Source: Mya arenaria
Taxonomy: Eukaryota > Mollusca > Bivalvia > Myida > Myidae
Assembly (NCBI RefSeq): GCF_026914265.1
Contig: NC_069133.1
Coordinates: forward strand, 52,589,182 to 52,653,181
Length of the DNA stretch: 64,000 nt
Direction of reading: 5' to 3'
A model generated the notes under the pieces. It did not search any database, had not been told where the DNA came from, and saw only the letters and a program-made list of their open reading frames with translations. Shown in pieces: positions 21,149 through 35,500 of the stretch. Position 1 is the first letter of the stretch, and the number at the start of each line of letters is the position of its first letter. Both the position numbers and the translations under genes were made by a program.

Positions 21149-24100
21149 TCGCACATGAGGTACCGAAATAGGGTTTGGAATACTGCATGTTGTTAGTCTT
21201 AAAGTTATGTTTTAGCTTCAACATGTGGAAAATATAACTTAACAATAGCTTTGAGCAACTTCTGTATGTGAATTGTTTTATAATCTTTTTTTTTATAACG
21301 TATTGCCTGGAAAGAGAAACGGAGAAGATCTATGTTTACCCCGTAACCGTGGCAACTAATGTATGTTTCCGTAGGCAATCATTCATGGATATGTTTTGTA
21401 GACACGTTTGCGGTCTATAAAACGATTATTCTCTGCTAGATCGCCGCTGAAATTTAGGAGAAGTTTAAAAAGCAGACATTAGAAACAATCTGAAAGCTGG
21501 TTTACTTTCCACAAGTCATGGTCTATAGAAATATTAAATGCTACATTAGTTTATTTTCTTGAACATTATTGCTTTTCTAAAGGTTATTCAGACAGTTTTA
21601 AATATATGTCATCTAAAGCGATGTTCAACATTCGAATGCCTAGATATAATCAAAAGCGAAGGTTCTTACATTATGAGCCTTTTATTCTAATGCGATATGC
21701 AAAACATGGATGCATCATTCTTTTGTATACATGATATAACCTTGACAGAAAAGTGCACTTCGTTGTTTTGTTCTTAATAACTGTTTTAATTCAACACCCA
21801 CCACCCATCCCTTAACACACTCTGCGAACTTCGAAATAAATATCTCGGATAAGTTATGTCCAACGTCATGTAAATGCTGAAAGTTATAAATTGCTAGTAT
21901 TTTAATGGAAATTCCCAGGAAGAAATAAGAACACATTGAAATTAAACCAACGTTAAAAAGTAGACTTGTTTGCAATAGAATGCACGGAGATTATTGGGTG
22001 AGTTGCATAGTCTGACAATGCGTAGGAAATAATCGGGTGCGCCAAAGCAATTTAACTGTTATTCAGTTTTCCCTGTCGCATATTTGTTTTAAATCAAATA
22101 CGGAATTTTCATTTAAACATACATTTAATGGGTATTGTCCTTGATTAAATAAGTAAATAACACATAACATTTCATGGGGAAATCTCTGGCGAATTAAATT
22201 AACTTAATGCAACATGGCTCGCCATAGAAATATACCACGTACCGTACATACTCTGATATAATTATTGTTAACATAGTTCATCAGCAAATATTACATAGTC
22301 CATTCACAGTAACACCTATTTAGAAATTTACGTCGCCATTTCGGCATCCCAGCCATGGCATCATTTAACCAACATACTTTTTTTAAAGTGACACTCGTAT
22401 TTAAAATCAATACATACACATGTATAGCAAACATAAAATTTGAGTGATGAACTTTTGACTTCTTGCTAAATAATGCATTTATGGATAATGTTAATACTGA
22501 TATCAAGATTGTAACCTTGTATTTAATAGCTGAAACGCAAAAATATTAAATGATTGGTGAGTGCCAACAGATAAAAAACTATCAACTCATAAGGTAGAAA
22601 TACCTTGTTTATTTCACCTTTCTTTTAAATTAAACAAGGTATCCTTCATTAGAGCCATTATTTTTAAAATTTATTCATCCTTTTCGGTAAATTAAAAGCA
22701 TTGTTTTTATTGTGGTACATCTTATTTGGGAGTAAGAGTGCATTTTTAAACAAAATTACAATCTGTCGGCGTGGTGAAATAACAAAGAAGTATAACTGAT
22801 ACACATACATTCCTAAAGAGTCGATGGATAATAATGTTTTTATACATGTACGCTGACATTTTGTGTATAGCTTCGTCACTTCAATGAGCTATATTGACAA
22901 GTCAACCTCCATTACTTAAATGAACAGCATTTCAACAATTGCGAATATTTTCCTATATGAACGCACTATCTTAGGATATGTATACGTAAAGTGAATATAC
23001 GCATCAAATATAAAGCGATAAAAAATCCCGCGTTATTGTTACGTAATATGATGAACTGTTTATACAATGAATTGCGTGCTTGATGTCATCATCGAGGATA
23101 TATCCCTCGGACTTCAGACACTGGTTCATGCTCCGATAATGACATCAATCACGGAAATGTTAAATCAACTCAATGTCCGCGGAACTGGTCACATGACATA
23201 CTGAACGTATATTAAATCATGTGATAAACTGGCTAAATATAAAAGGAAAATATATTAGGAATTATTCATTTTATATGGTGTTAAAGAACATTTATTCCTG
23301 TGCATGTTTATTATTATGATATATACGGCCTCCGGCTCAATCATTTATGCATATTTAGACAATATCCAGTACAACCGATATATTTTACATAATTATACAG
23401 GTTAAAAAATCAGAGACTTGTGATAAAAACGTTTCTCAAATAATTATTATGTATAATGCAGCGATATGTTATTGTAATAGACTAACCAGAATATCTTATG
23501 ATATTATTTTTGCAAACGTAACGTTACAGGTACATGCATGCATGTCGGAAAGGAAAACATTGACTAACATACGCCAAATTTTCATCGCGACATGTTTCTT
23601 AAGTTCAAAATACACAATGCTATCGAAACATTTGACCCATGAATGAACATGGAATGTATGTGAACATAAACATATTTAGCTCGTCCCTTTTGTTTAATCG
23701 AACACGTTATAATTATTTTAGTGTAACCTTTGAACTATACAGTAGCTATTCGCATATTATTGCGCTAGCCAATCAAATTTCAGCATTGTCACACGTGATA
23801 CTCATTTTGCCAATCATATCGCTCTTCAAACATTTTCGTTATATTTTTTCGCCGCGCATTGTTATATTGACGTTTACAAACTCCGATTTATAGTTTGTAC
23901 AACATACAGTATTATTTATGCAAAGTATTTTCACGTATGTTGGTATTTTCAAATATAATCCATATTTTGCATATATGAACTACTTTTTTAGTCCCATAAA
24001 CATTACAATTATTTCAGATAAATATGTACGGTTGAATTTGTCAACTCGGGTAAAAAAAATTTGGAAAGTTTATAAAACACATTTTGCTTTTCATTTCTTG

Positions 24101-27100
24101 ACATTTCTTTCGATAATCTTAAGGTGTTTAAATTAGATAATGCTCTCTTTTAATTCAAAACTATGTGTTTGTGTTTTCCCTTCCTCCATGTGAACACCAC
24201 GTGCTTACATACATGCATCATATAAACATACGCGGCCAAAAAAAACCCAGATCAAATACAGTTACTTCCATTTTGTTCATTTTTTCTAAAAAAACAACAA
24301 CATAATATTTTTCTAAAAAAGTATTGTATTAAAGGAATATGATCACATGTCGTATTTCGTTCCTTTAATTATCCCATGAATTAATTATACGTCAAAGTTA
24401 CGTGTGTACAAGATTCATGTATGTTGCTTTTTTAATAAAGCTCGGTTATGCGAAAGTGAACCGTCACGTGAATGAAAACTAATTTTCGAACGTACAAGTC
24501 ATATACGATATAGCAGTGAACGGTTGACTTGACTATTAACAGTTGTTTGGAATAGTATGTCGGCTCTAATTAATGTATAATTATTTGCCACATTTTCAAA
24601 TATCACTTCTTATAACGACGTGAAATCGCTTCTGGTTTACACACCCCGCCTTTCAGTGTTAAATGTCTGCGCCTATGAAAGCCGAAGATTCGATTGAGAC
24701 TGCGTGTTGTAAACACGGTGCAATGTATCAAATATATTAATAACTGGAACGACAGACTATTCATTATATCATTTTGCTTTTTAGATTGAAACAATTATGT
24801 ATTACAGCTGTAACAACTATTACAGAACGTGGGCATTTCCCAGATATTCGAGCTGAAATCAATTTAGCCGTGAACGAATTAAGCTCATTTTTGATTATAT
24901 AAATGCAATACTAGTTCTAGTATTTCACATCCGTTGTTTTCTCTCTCAGAATTGTAAAAATAACCATATAACAGCACTTCTTGAGTTGAACTGGTAATAA
25001 GGAAAATCATTTATACATGTTTACTTTTATAAATGTAAATTGGTTACTTGATCTGGGTTGAATTGTGCGTGTTGCTACATTCGATATTTTGTATTGCAGA
25101 GTTGAACACAATAATATTTTAGAGTAAATTTTAAAGCGCTTTGTTATGATACATTTTTCAACAATAAATGTACAAATAGAAAAAAAAGAAATATAAGATA
25201 AGCGTCAAGGCATAATGGGCTCAGCTAAAAAAATGTATATAGTTTTTTTTATGTTGTTTAACTATTTTTAACAAAAAAATAAGCCCCAATGCAATAGGCT
25301 GTCAGTTTGTGATAATCAACATTAAGCTATGAAAAACAAAATATCTTAATAGCATGTTTGTTATAGAAAAAAAATGTTAATAACTCACCTTTAATGTGTC
25401 GATCAAATTTCGGAAATGGAGTAGAATCCACTATACCAACTAGTAAAAACACTCCCAGTTTCCCAATAACATGCTTTCAGTGAAGTGAAGCCTTCCTTAT
25501 GGAGCATTTGGAAGAAAACAAGTCCCTGTTATATATTTCATTTTAGCCCCGCGCATGTCACAGTTATAGCAAGAACTTGTTTAGCGCGCTGCGGTTATGA
25601 CCAATAACCGACTGTTTCCAATACCGCACACAATGATCTCGAAGCATTTCTTATATTTGGAGAGATTCCTGGGGTTAATATTTACTCTGTCACGTTCAGG
25701 GATTTGCTATTCGCAATGTTTCATGATCCATTATTTGGAAAGAATATTTGAATAATTACCAGATTTAAGCCCTATTGATCTAGTTAGAATAAAAAGGATA
25801 TTCCAAAGGCGAGTATCTTTCAATGCAGCCTGCGTGTTTCTGTAGATAAGAGTCAGCCTATCACCAAGGCATAGCTTCTGAATTGTCAACATGTTCATTT
25901 TCCCGTACCGTCCAAGAACAGTACCGATTGTAATGCCAGGACGAAACTTAATTTAGTGACTGGACATACTTCTAGTTTATATGAACGCAAGTAAGTTGAG
26001 TGTTCTTACAAATTTAGTTTGAAAACAACAACAACAACCCTAGGAACAAAGAGAACAACATGAACAACAGCAACAACAAATATTGCATTAAGCATTTCAA
26101 ACATTAATTACTACTACATGCAAAGTGTTAATAAACTGAAATAAAAAGTTCGGGAATGAGTATAACTGATTGTTTTCTTCCTTTCATAAATGCATTCAAT
26201 AACATGAGAAAACACATCTAGCCACGATCAGCTGTTTTGCAAATATGTTCACCCAATATTTTGTTAAATGTTAAATTGGTCATGTAACTATCAACATGTG
26301 CGGTTGCAAATATTGGATGTTCCAATTTGTGTCAATAATCTGTTTATAATATAATGTAATATTCACTTTTGTCAAAATATTTCCTTTTAGACATGAGATC
26401 ACCAAAACTCGAATGTGCCATTATTTTCTATATATTAACAGTGTTAAAATGCCGTTGCTATATTAACGTGATCAACAAAAGTAAAATAAATGGTAACCTT
26501 ATAGTGTCCATTGGGCGCCGCCATTATTGACCTTTGTCTGACGTACTGTATGGAATATCAGTAAGCAGGGAACCAGACTATTATTGTATTTCCATTGGTT
26601 TCTTAAACCCGTAAAATTAGTAGCAATGAGATCTATTTTCACCACAATTTCCTAGCAATATTTATATCCACAAATAACCAAACTAAAGTAGCTTTCTTAG
26701 GCTTGACGTGCAGAGGTACATAATTCCTTTATGCACAACACACTTTGTTAAAAATACAACCAGAAAGTAAGACACAATAACACAACACACAGTTTACTGA
26801 CACATACGTAAATGTTACGGGGGTTGGGCCTCTTAACGCTCCACCAAATTAGGAGTATCTGACTTATCTGGATTTAATGTTTTCATATTTCATATCCTTT
26901 GCTCAAACTTCCAAAATCCTACATGTACAAAAAATAATAATCCAAATAATATTAAATTATACACATTCCAATAATTCAGTCGTGTGAAAAAATAATTTAT
27001 ATTAATTAATAAATTTTGTTTAGTAAATTGTGTTGGAAAAAAACCCCTTCAGCTCAGAACTCAAACACTAACTGTCTACAAAAACAGTGGGCACGACAAA

Positions 27101-27467
27101 ACATGTGCTGTCACTGGATATATAATCACGAATTAGTTCAAATTAAGATAAACACTAAGCCTGGGCCAGTATTCATAAGTCGCTTCTGAACTTCAGTCGA
27201 TTTCTTATTCTTTTCACAGCCAAAAAAAGAGAGAAAAATATAAGTGTTTCTAAAATAATAGTATCTATATTGAATAAAATCAATGTCTTTTAAGTATTTC
27301 AGATATTTTTAAATTACTATATCATATGATCAGTGAGATACTTAACTTAGGAAAATGACTTTCGAGTACTTGGGGGTTACCAATTAGTTTATTATTATTT
27401 GTTTTATTATTAAATTTCCTCAATGCATACTTTGATAAGATTTACCTTTTTTTCTTTATTCAGGATT
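21149..27467. other. Long gene-free AT-rich stretch
   Basis: About 6.3 kb with only short open frames (up to 86 codons), none protein-like, and no splice-linked exon pair I could support. It contains the hairpin at 23078-23147 and an isolated TIR-like start at about 27160 (GGGCCAGTATTCATAAGTCG) resembling the end of a bivalve MITE, whose partner was not found. Confidence 0.45.
23078..23147. repeat. Small foldback element
   Basis: TTGATGTCATCATCGAGG on the left pairs with CTCCGATAATGACATCAATC on the right; inside, ATCGAGGATATATCCCTCGG forms a second short stem. A small foldback element of about 70 bp is likely. Confidence 0.5.
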
Positions 27468-27756
27468 GTTGGGATAAGAGTGCGGTCTGTAAATTTACAT
27501 TTTACTGACCGTTCCAATGCGGTAACTAACAATCGCTGATAAACATACCTAGTTTTTTTATATAGTATATATGCACTGTTTTGTTTTTTAGAGTTTTGTG
27601 CTGATGTTCCATGTTTCTTGTTTTTGTTTTTTTTTGTTTTTGTGTTCTATGTCTTTGGCGTTTACCCTGTGCCGGGGTTTATGTTTCAACTTTTTGCTAC
27701 TGAGCTTGTTTCTGTAGTCTTTTTTTACATAAGTAATGACTTAAGATGTTTTATTA
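27468..27756. repeat. Possible dispersed repeat ending in a T-rich tail
   Basis: From GGGATAAGAGTGCGGTCTGT to TTGTTTCTGTAGTC and a T run, the base composition and T tracts differ from the neighbours. It looks like the kind of non-coding dispersed repeat seen beside mollusc minisatellites. There is no TIR and no coding capacity, and the class is unknown. Confidence 0.3.
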
Positions 27757-28722
27757 ATACCGGCCCAGATCAACCTGGGTAACATGTAGCATATGGGATG
27801 ACATACCGGCCCAGATCAACCTGGGTAACATGTAGCATATGGGATGACATACCGGCCCAGATCAACCTGGGTAACATGTAGCATATGGGATGACATACCG
27901 GCCCAGATCAACCTGGGTAACATGTAGCATATGGGATGACATACCGGCCCAGATCAACCTGGGTAACATGGAGCATATGGGATGACATACCGGCCCAGAT
28001 CAACCTGGGTAACATGTAGCATATGGGATGACATACCGGCCCAGATCAAACTGGGTAACATGTAGCATATGGGATGACATACCGGCCCAGATCAACCTGG
28101 GTAACATGTATCATATGGGATGACATACCGGCCCAGATCAACCTGGGTAACATGTAGCATATGGGATGACATACCGGCCCAGATCAACCTGGGTAACATG
28201 TAGCATATGGGATGACATACCGGCCCAGATCAACCTGGGTAACATGTAGCATATGGGATGACATACCGGCCCAGATCAACCTGGGTAACATGTAGCATAT
28301 GGGATGACATACCGGCCCAGATCAACCTGGGTAACATGTAGCATATGGGATGACATACCGGCCCAGATCAACTTGGGTAACATGTAGCATATGGGATGAC
28401 ATACCGGCCCAGATCAACCTGGGTAACATGTAGCATATGGGATGACAAACCGGCCCAGATCAACTTGGGTAACATGTAGCATATGGGATGACATACCGGC
28501 CCAGATCAACCTGGGTAACATGTAGCATATGGGATGACATACCGGCCCAGATCAACCTGGGTAACATGTAGCATATGGGATGACATACCGGCCCAGATCA
28601 ACCTGGGTAACATGTAGCATATGGGATGACATACCGGCCCAGATCAACCTGGGTAACATGTAGCATATGGGATGACATACCGGCCCAGATCAACCTGGGT
28701 CACATGTTACATATGGGATGAC
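27757..28722. repeat. 46-bp minisatellite, 21 exact-length copies
   Basis: Unit ATACCGGCCCAGATCAACCT, then GGGTAACATGTAGCATATGG, then GATGAC: 46 bp, and 966 bp equals 21 units with no length change. Only scattered substitutions occur (for example AACTTGGG or TATCATATG), with the last unit most diverged. Each unit holds a CCCAG-N6-CTGGG stem. High homogeneity suggests recent expansion or gene-conversion-like maintenance. Confidence 0.97.
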
Positions 28723-29830
28723 ATTAAAATGTTTGGCAACGACCAGTCCACTCATATTAAATAAACAGTTTTGACTTCAGTTCATACATGCATTTAATCA
28801 CTTCTTAACTTACGTTTGTTCATTGTTTTTCTTTAACCGATGTTGTCCAAATAATATTGGGTAGAAGCAGAAAAGAAAACCCAGTCTAGTACCCGTATGA
28901 TCGTGTAGCGTTTTAGCATTTGCACAATACTATTCAAAATTTAAATAGTTTATTTAACGGTTGTTTATATACTCATTTTCTTGGATCGACACAAATGTTT
29001 TCTGGTGATGTGGCATTTACATGTGCTGGTGAAAAGGATAAACTTCAACAGTGAGGAAATAATTTCAAATTATTTTTAACAAATAAGGACAAACACAATT
29101 CATTGATTTCCAAGAAATACAGCGAATAAAAGATGAACGAGCATTGGCATAGAGAAAGAATATTTGCACAGAAATAGAAACAGAAATAATTATTATTGAT
29201 GCACGTCTGTGTTTTGTTTTTCTTTTGAAATATCTTGAAGAAATTCCATATTTAGATTGAACATATTATCATGCTTGCATCAAGTCAACAAGGGGTAAAC
29301 ATAAACGAGGCTATTGATTGTCTAAAGTTGTTTATAAGTACTTTAGTTCACAGCTTGAATCCATTTTGAGTTATATTCGGCCACATGTATGTCTATGACC
29401 TTCCGATCAATAAACATTCTGCTCTGTTGTGTTCTGTAGTGTTGTACTATTTTTCTTTAGATGAATAATGAGGAAAACTTTGATGTTCTTTGAATGTTTA
29501 ACACTAGATTACATCAAAACAAATTGTCAGAGCGTAGGGTGTAAACGTTCTTCACAGACACCCTTTAATAGTTACTTTTGGCCTCTGGTTGGCAAAGGCA
29601 ACATGTCATGGTACACCATACAACAACTTAATCATGATTCTACGACAATATTTCCACATATCATCCAAGCTAAATACCCGCTAGTATAGTATAACTAGCA
29701 TTATAATAAATTATCCGTCACTAATAAGAAGACTGGTTACTTTTAATTTCACGAAAATATCCTACGCCCGATTCTACGGAATGCCGTTAGAGCCATCGCC
29801 TATGAATGTGTTGATCTGAAACGCAATCCT
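28723..29830. other. No gene seen
   Basis: AT-rich, with small chance open frames only (longest 73 codons at 29468-29689). Confidence 0.45.
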
Positions 29831-30153
29831 CGATAGTACGATGATGAAAACGCGATACCACGAAACTACGATGGTGAAAACGCGGCAGTACGATGATGAA
29901 AACGCGACAGTACGGTAACGAAAACGCGATAATACGACAGTACGATAATGCTAATGCGATAAACTGTCGTGTTTTCACCATCGTTCTTTCGCGTTTTCAC
30001 CATCATAATATCGTGATTTTGCGTTTTCATTATCGTACTATCGTACTGTCGTGTTTTCATCATCGTACTATCGCGTTTTCGTAATCGTACTGTAGTGTTT
30101 TCACCATCCTAGTATCGTGTTTTCATCATCGTACTATCGCGTTTTCATCATCA
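29831..30153. repeat. Minisatellite that inverts at its centre
   Basis: From 29831 to about 29961 the unit is about 22 bp of the form GATGATGAAAACGCGACAGT+AC. From about 29966 to 30153 the same unit runs in the opposite orientation (GTACTATCGCGTTTTCATCATC). The two halves are mutually complementary, so the block is a large inverted repeat made of tandem units, with the switch near 29962. Confidence 0.85.
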
Positions 30154-32172
30154 GCATTAGAAATTTGTCTTAATATGCAAATTATAATAAGCGTCCCCAA
30201 ATAGACAAGAAAAAAACACTTGGAAGCCATTACAGTATCACAGTATTTCTTTTTGTATAGTATGATAAAGATTTTAGCTTTATTTAATAAGTGTAATGTA
30301 ACCGCGCTATGATTGCCTTTTTAGCATTCATTTGTTGTACTTTTGATATATACAATTTTGAGATTTTAAATCATTTAAAATTATTGTCGTTTCATAAAAA
30401 ATATGTCGTGCGCTTTTGTTTAAAGCTGTATTGATTTACTGATTTGAGGGTTTGATAGCATTAACATATTGTTCTCACTTGTGGTAAAAACGGACAGATG
30501 TGTACCGAATTTGTACATTCCTTATATTACATTATAATGACAAGGTTGTTAGCATTAAAGATTTAGATAACATTAAAAGAATCACAGTAATTATTTAGTT
30601 TGACGTAATGATATATGTATATAATTGCTTAACTTATGTAGCATACATTGACGGATATAAGCTATGCGTAATACGCATTTTCTATCCCATAATTATATAG
30701 TTCATGATTCGTTGTACTTTTCTTGTTGTACTCGGTTCAGCTGAAAATTAGTCTGACATTGGCCGCTTGCCGAACTCATCGGTTGTATAAGAGGTACTCT
30801 GAAACGGGACGTCTGCCAGTTCACATTGATTGGACAAAAGTGGCACTCATTTATTAATTCATAATTCTTAGCTTTCACAGTGTGGCTATCTGTTTACTGG
30901 TCTATGCTGGCGTTGGAAAGTCGAAGTCTAGTTTGAAATGATATAACAGACAGTGCACGTCAAAAGTCGCACTCATCACAAAGTGATAATTTTTAGTTCT
31001 CACCTTTATGGGTTTTGACCTCTCCTTTGCAGTGGTTTTTGAAGTCATTCCCTAAACACAAAGTGTTTATACACAGCTCTTTCAAAACAAGGGCGTCAGG
31101 CTCTATGAATCATTCTTTGTTCTTTTTTTTTAGCTTTAAGGACTCTAAGTATAAGTTAAATCGTGGATGACACGTTGGTTGTCCTGAGTTACATGTGAGG
31201 GAAGTTTCTACAATTGTAGAGGCAATGAGCAGTCAATAAACTTAAAGTTAAAGGCTTGAGTTTAGAATTTAACTATACTATATTATATTGTTTCTTTCTT
31301 CATACATACTAATTCAGTAATTGTTTACAATGCACATGCTTGACATATGATATGTCTCTGTGCGTAACAAATAGGACACACATATAATAATGATGTGTAA
31401 GTGTGTGCGTGCGTGCGTGTGTGTGAGTGTGTGAATTAGTTTTTTTCATTATGTAATGGGGAATACGTTTGTGTTTAAATTACTTAACAAATGTGTTGGA
31501 TCTTGAACTATTGCAGTTATAAAGTGAAAGGCCTGCGCTGTATTCTTTGTCTGAAGACAATGTATGCATTCATTCTTACCATTATAGAGGAAGTGAGCCG
31601 TCCTTATATATTTCGTTATAAAGTTATAAACTGAAATGCTTCTGGTTTAGTCCTCATGTGTTTTGCCATAGGATTTTATCTGTAGGTGGCACTAGGGTCA
31701 AATGTTAAAATAAAAGAGGCTTTTATGTAGTGGTTTTTAGATTCGCTTAAGGGTTTGAAGTTTGTTGTTTTTGTAATTTCTTCTAAAAGTTAATTAAATA
31801 ACAATTAATTCATTAAAATTTTAAATATATTTTAATTTCAGGCTTTTATTGAAGAAATATATATGCCAGTACACTAGAGGAAAATTATTCATATTCATAC
31901 GCCCAAAAACGTAACAAATGATGAACGAAGAAAAAACGTTCGACAAAAAAGTGTACTTTCCCTCCGAAAGCTAGGGGTTATTATTAATATGTTTTCCAAT
32001 TAAAGAATAGTCTGAATTCATCTTATGTTTCTGTTTTTTACTTTCCTTATTTCAACAGGGGTTTTAAAAAAAAGTTCTTCAAAAAATGTATATATTCCTA
32101 TCTAAATTTAAATAGGCTGAAACCGATGTGTGAAAACAGCCGCTGTGTTTTTATATGATTTACTAAATACCC
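30154..32172. other. No gene seen; one GT microsatellite
   Basis: AT-rich, no supportable exon. A short GT/GCGT microsatellite lies at about 31400-31433. Confidence 0.45.
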
Positions 32173-32348
32173 TCACAAACTGCGTCTAACAAAAGTTAAA
32201 TATTTCTCTAGAACGTGTCCATAGAGGTGTTGTTGGTACTGGTCCTGGATAAACATGTGTTTATCGTCTTTGTCAACAAGTGAAACAATTTTCGTTTGCT
32301 TATCATTAACAGTGCTAAAATTATGTCCAAAGTAATTGTTTAGCACGC

Positions 32349-32541
32349 TTACATAGACGCTGACGACGGCGCTTACACAGATGCCGACGACGACGCTTAC
32401 ACAGCCGCCGACGACGACGCTTACACAGCCGCCGACGACGACGCTTACACAGCCGCCGACGACGACGCTTACATCGCCGCCGACGACGACGCTTACACAG
32501 CCGCCGACGACGACGCTTACACAGCCGCCGACGACGACGCT
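32349..32541. repeat. 24-bp GC-rich minisatellite, 8 copies
   Basis: Unit is GCCGACGACGACGCTTACACA+GCC style, 24 bp, with the leftmost copies diverged. It lies in a minus-strand open frame (32173-32562, 129 codons) that reads as 8-residue VSVVVGGC repeats, then about 55 non-repetitive residues (NNYFGHNFSTVNDKQTK and on to FVRRSL). The unit is a multiple of three, so openness is expected; no start context, splice signal or known domain supports a protein. Confidence 0.8.
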
Positions 32542-32562
32542 TAGGCTATTATAAAACCTCAC

Positions 32563-35500
32563 ATTTTTCTCGGAAAATAAAGGTTTTAAAAACTTTTATA
32601 ATCGTTCTTCACTTAGCCTTGAAAACCTTAATTGACTATCTAAACAGTTCACAAAGGTTAAAGCGTACTTCAACAATCAGCTTAATCATAAGGTGTTCCT
32701 TTTTCACTCATTAATTTGTGAAAAGCTATATAATGTTACACTCTATTGTTTTCAGTTGACAACGAAATACATATAACCTCGATAAGATCATTTGCAGAAG
32801 ATATTGAGATTTGAAAACTAGTTGACATAAGAAACGGATTTTTAAAATTGAGCATTTAAATATAATTGAGATTACAGCTTCCAAACATTGAAGCGTTCAA
32901 ATGTATCAGACGTAAGTTTCTGTGTCTGAATATAATTGAAAGCTTTAAGAAAGAACTAATGGTACTGCATTTTTTCTTGCGTGATGAAACTACATTCTTT
33001 GAAAAATGTAGCAACCCGTTTTCCCGTTAATTATTTTCCTTTTTATTGAACACACTCAAATATACATCATCATTCCTAATAAAACCGCTGGAGACTGTTT
33101 AAAACACGCGTGCAAGTAGGTTAAAATATCGCTGTTATTATTATCTGTATAATTTGTAAATAGTTTGAAAATTATTAAAATGATACAAAGGAAACAAATG
33201 GGAAAGCTATGTAGCAAAACAAACTACAGTAACTCTGTTAAGATGCACACTGTTTAAGGTCTAACAGACATTTAACAATTAACACATGACGTCGCAATAC
33301 TGCAAAGGTAGATGTTATAACAGGGGTATGATTGTAAGTTTTAGCAAACTATTTAAAGTTTTTATTATCGAAAATGTGGCAGGATTTTTTTGCTTTACCA
33401 TCCGGTTACTATCAAGAATAAAGTTCCGTTTAATATATACTTTTAGCAATGAAAGTTACATGTTTGAAATAGGTGATTTTAAAACAGTAATAAAGAAGTC
33501 ATTTGTCACATGTTATGTTGCAAATGATAGAAAATGAAGTACCTTTCAGGCCGATTTACAAGTTGATTATGTTTTAAAGTAAACAGCGATGTGAATACGA
33601 ACAATTCTCAATATCACCAAATAGGTGATAACCAATAGCCATTCCTATAATATATAGCAGTCTAAATAGCCAGTCCTTACTGTACATGTAGGAAAGTGAT
33701 AATACACAATGTAGGTTGCTACAATTAAGTGACAATATAACTGTCAGAATTGGCTGTCAAACTGTTTAGACTAACCCATATTGATACATGTTTTAAAATA
33801 ATATCTCGACGCATAAGGTTAAATGGCCTTTCACTTTAAGAGCTACCTTGATGACGGAATAGGACGGTCTGGTATAGTGAATGAACATTTCTGGAGGGAT
33901 GTTTTCCCACTCATTGTATGTTCAAGTGCATGCTTTTTTGCAAGAGTTTGGGTCTTAATCAAATAACAATCAAAATAAAACGATAAATGATCGTCATAAA
34001 TGCTACAAACATGAGTCTTATAACGTCATCTTATATCCACTATCCATAAGCCATTTGGGGAAAAAAGAGCCCGCTTTCTGAGATATCGAAGCCGAGAAAA
34101 GAACCAATTCGACCCAAGGTACGCGTTATTTTGACGCATTCCATATTCAAAACACAAAGATCCTGAGCATGCTCCAGGCATGGTAAATTAGCGCGCGAGA
34201 TAGTCATAACACATTTGATGGCTATGAATGTATCAATTATTAAATCTAGACTGTTTTGCGATTTTAACGGAGCAAAATATGGCTTCACTATAATAATGTG
34301 TGTTCTAAATGGAATAGTATCCTGAAACGAATCCTAAAACGTATCCTGACAGATTAGACTAAAGAAATTATAATGGTTTGGTAGCTTACAATTTATGTGT
34401 TCCTTGTTGTTTATTCCTGCTGTAGTGCACTCCTTCCTTCTCGAATAGACACTAATGGTGGATATTTCACTCGTATTTACATATTTATCCCCAATAAATG
34501 TATTATGTTCTGCAAATAAATTGTCTGAGAGTGCCGCCGAAATTTCTTGCTTTCCAACTACATTCGTGTCGTTGTTCGCCGAAAAATCACTTCAAAGAAT
34601 CAGAGCCCGTGAAAAACACCCTTTAGTTTTGAGAATAAAGTAGTTTCACAGCAGCAAAGTACCGAAACTAACAATGTTAAATGTAAAAATGTCACAGATG
34701 AAAAATGACGATTGTCGTAAGGTTAACCCTGTTTCGTTGTTGTTGTTATACTTGAACTGATATTTTATGTAGATTTGTTATTATAAAGTCAAATGTTTCC
34801 TACTTCGTTTCATATTTACACATTAATATATGATACATGATTTGTAAAAAAAAATCCTTGACATTGTCTTGTAAGTGATGTTGTTCGACGAAAATTACCT
34901 TCGAATGTTCAACGCCCGTATGATTAATTATATCGTGAGCGCCACTCTTCCGTTCCATTTCCTTGCTGTAGTTAAATAAAAACTGTTCCTGAGAGCAATG
35001 ATGTTCTCTAATGGTAGAATGTTCTGAATATAGAATCTCCGGCATCAATTTTATTTCAGACAATTGAAACACGTGGGTTGAACTGACACGAAAACACTTT
35101 TATTAGTACGCTATTTTACTGAATCAATTTCAAACCACAATTTAATCCTGAACGAAACTTAATTAGTACAGAATGCCAGTTCATCTGTTATGTTGAGGAT
35201 GAGAGTAGTTCAGTACTAGTATGATTAGTATTAAAGACTAAAATGTTCCTCTCTCATAATAAAATCTCGTGGTTTCGAGCCCAACGAGGGGTAGGTTGTT
35301 TTGCCCTTGTAAGAAGGACACAAGTACGATATGACTCAATATATGTCTTTGCCTCGAGCTTAACTAAATAAGACACCTTAGGGTCATCATATCGACCAGC
35401 GTGCGATAACATATCGTAACACCAAGAACTTCAATTTCATATTTAGCGTGGGTCACAATTCACGCTGATCTGAATATATTATAACTTGTCAGAAATATTA

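Noticed and set aside
29831-30153. CRISPR-like array
   Set aside because: Units are contiguous with no unique spacers and the block inverts at its centre; animal minisatellite.
34800-35072. 90-codon minus-strand frame
   Set aside because: Histidine- and glutamate-containing and somewhat protein-like, but no splice acceptor, poly(A) signal or recognisable motif.
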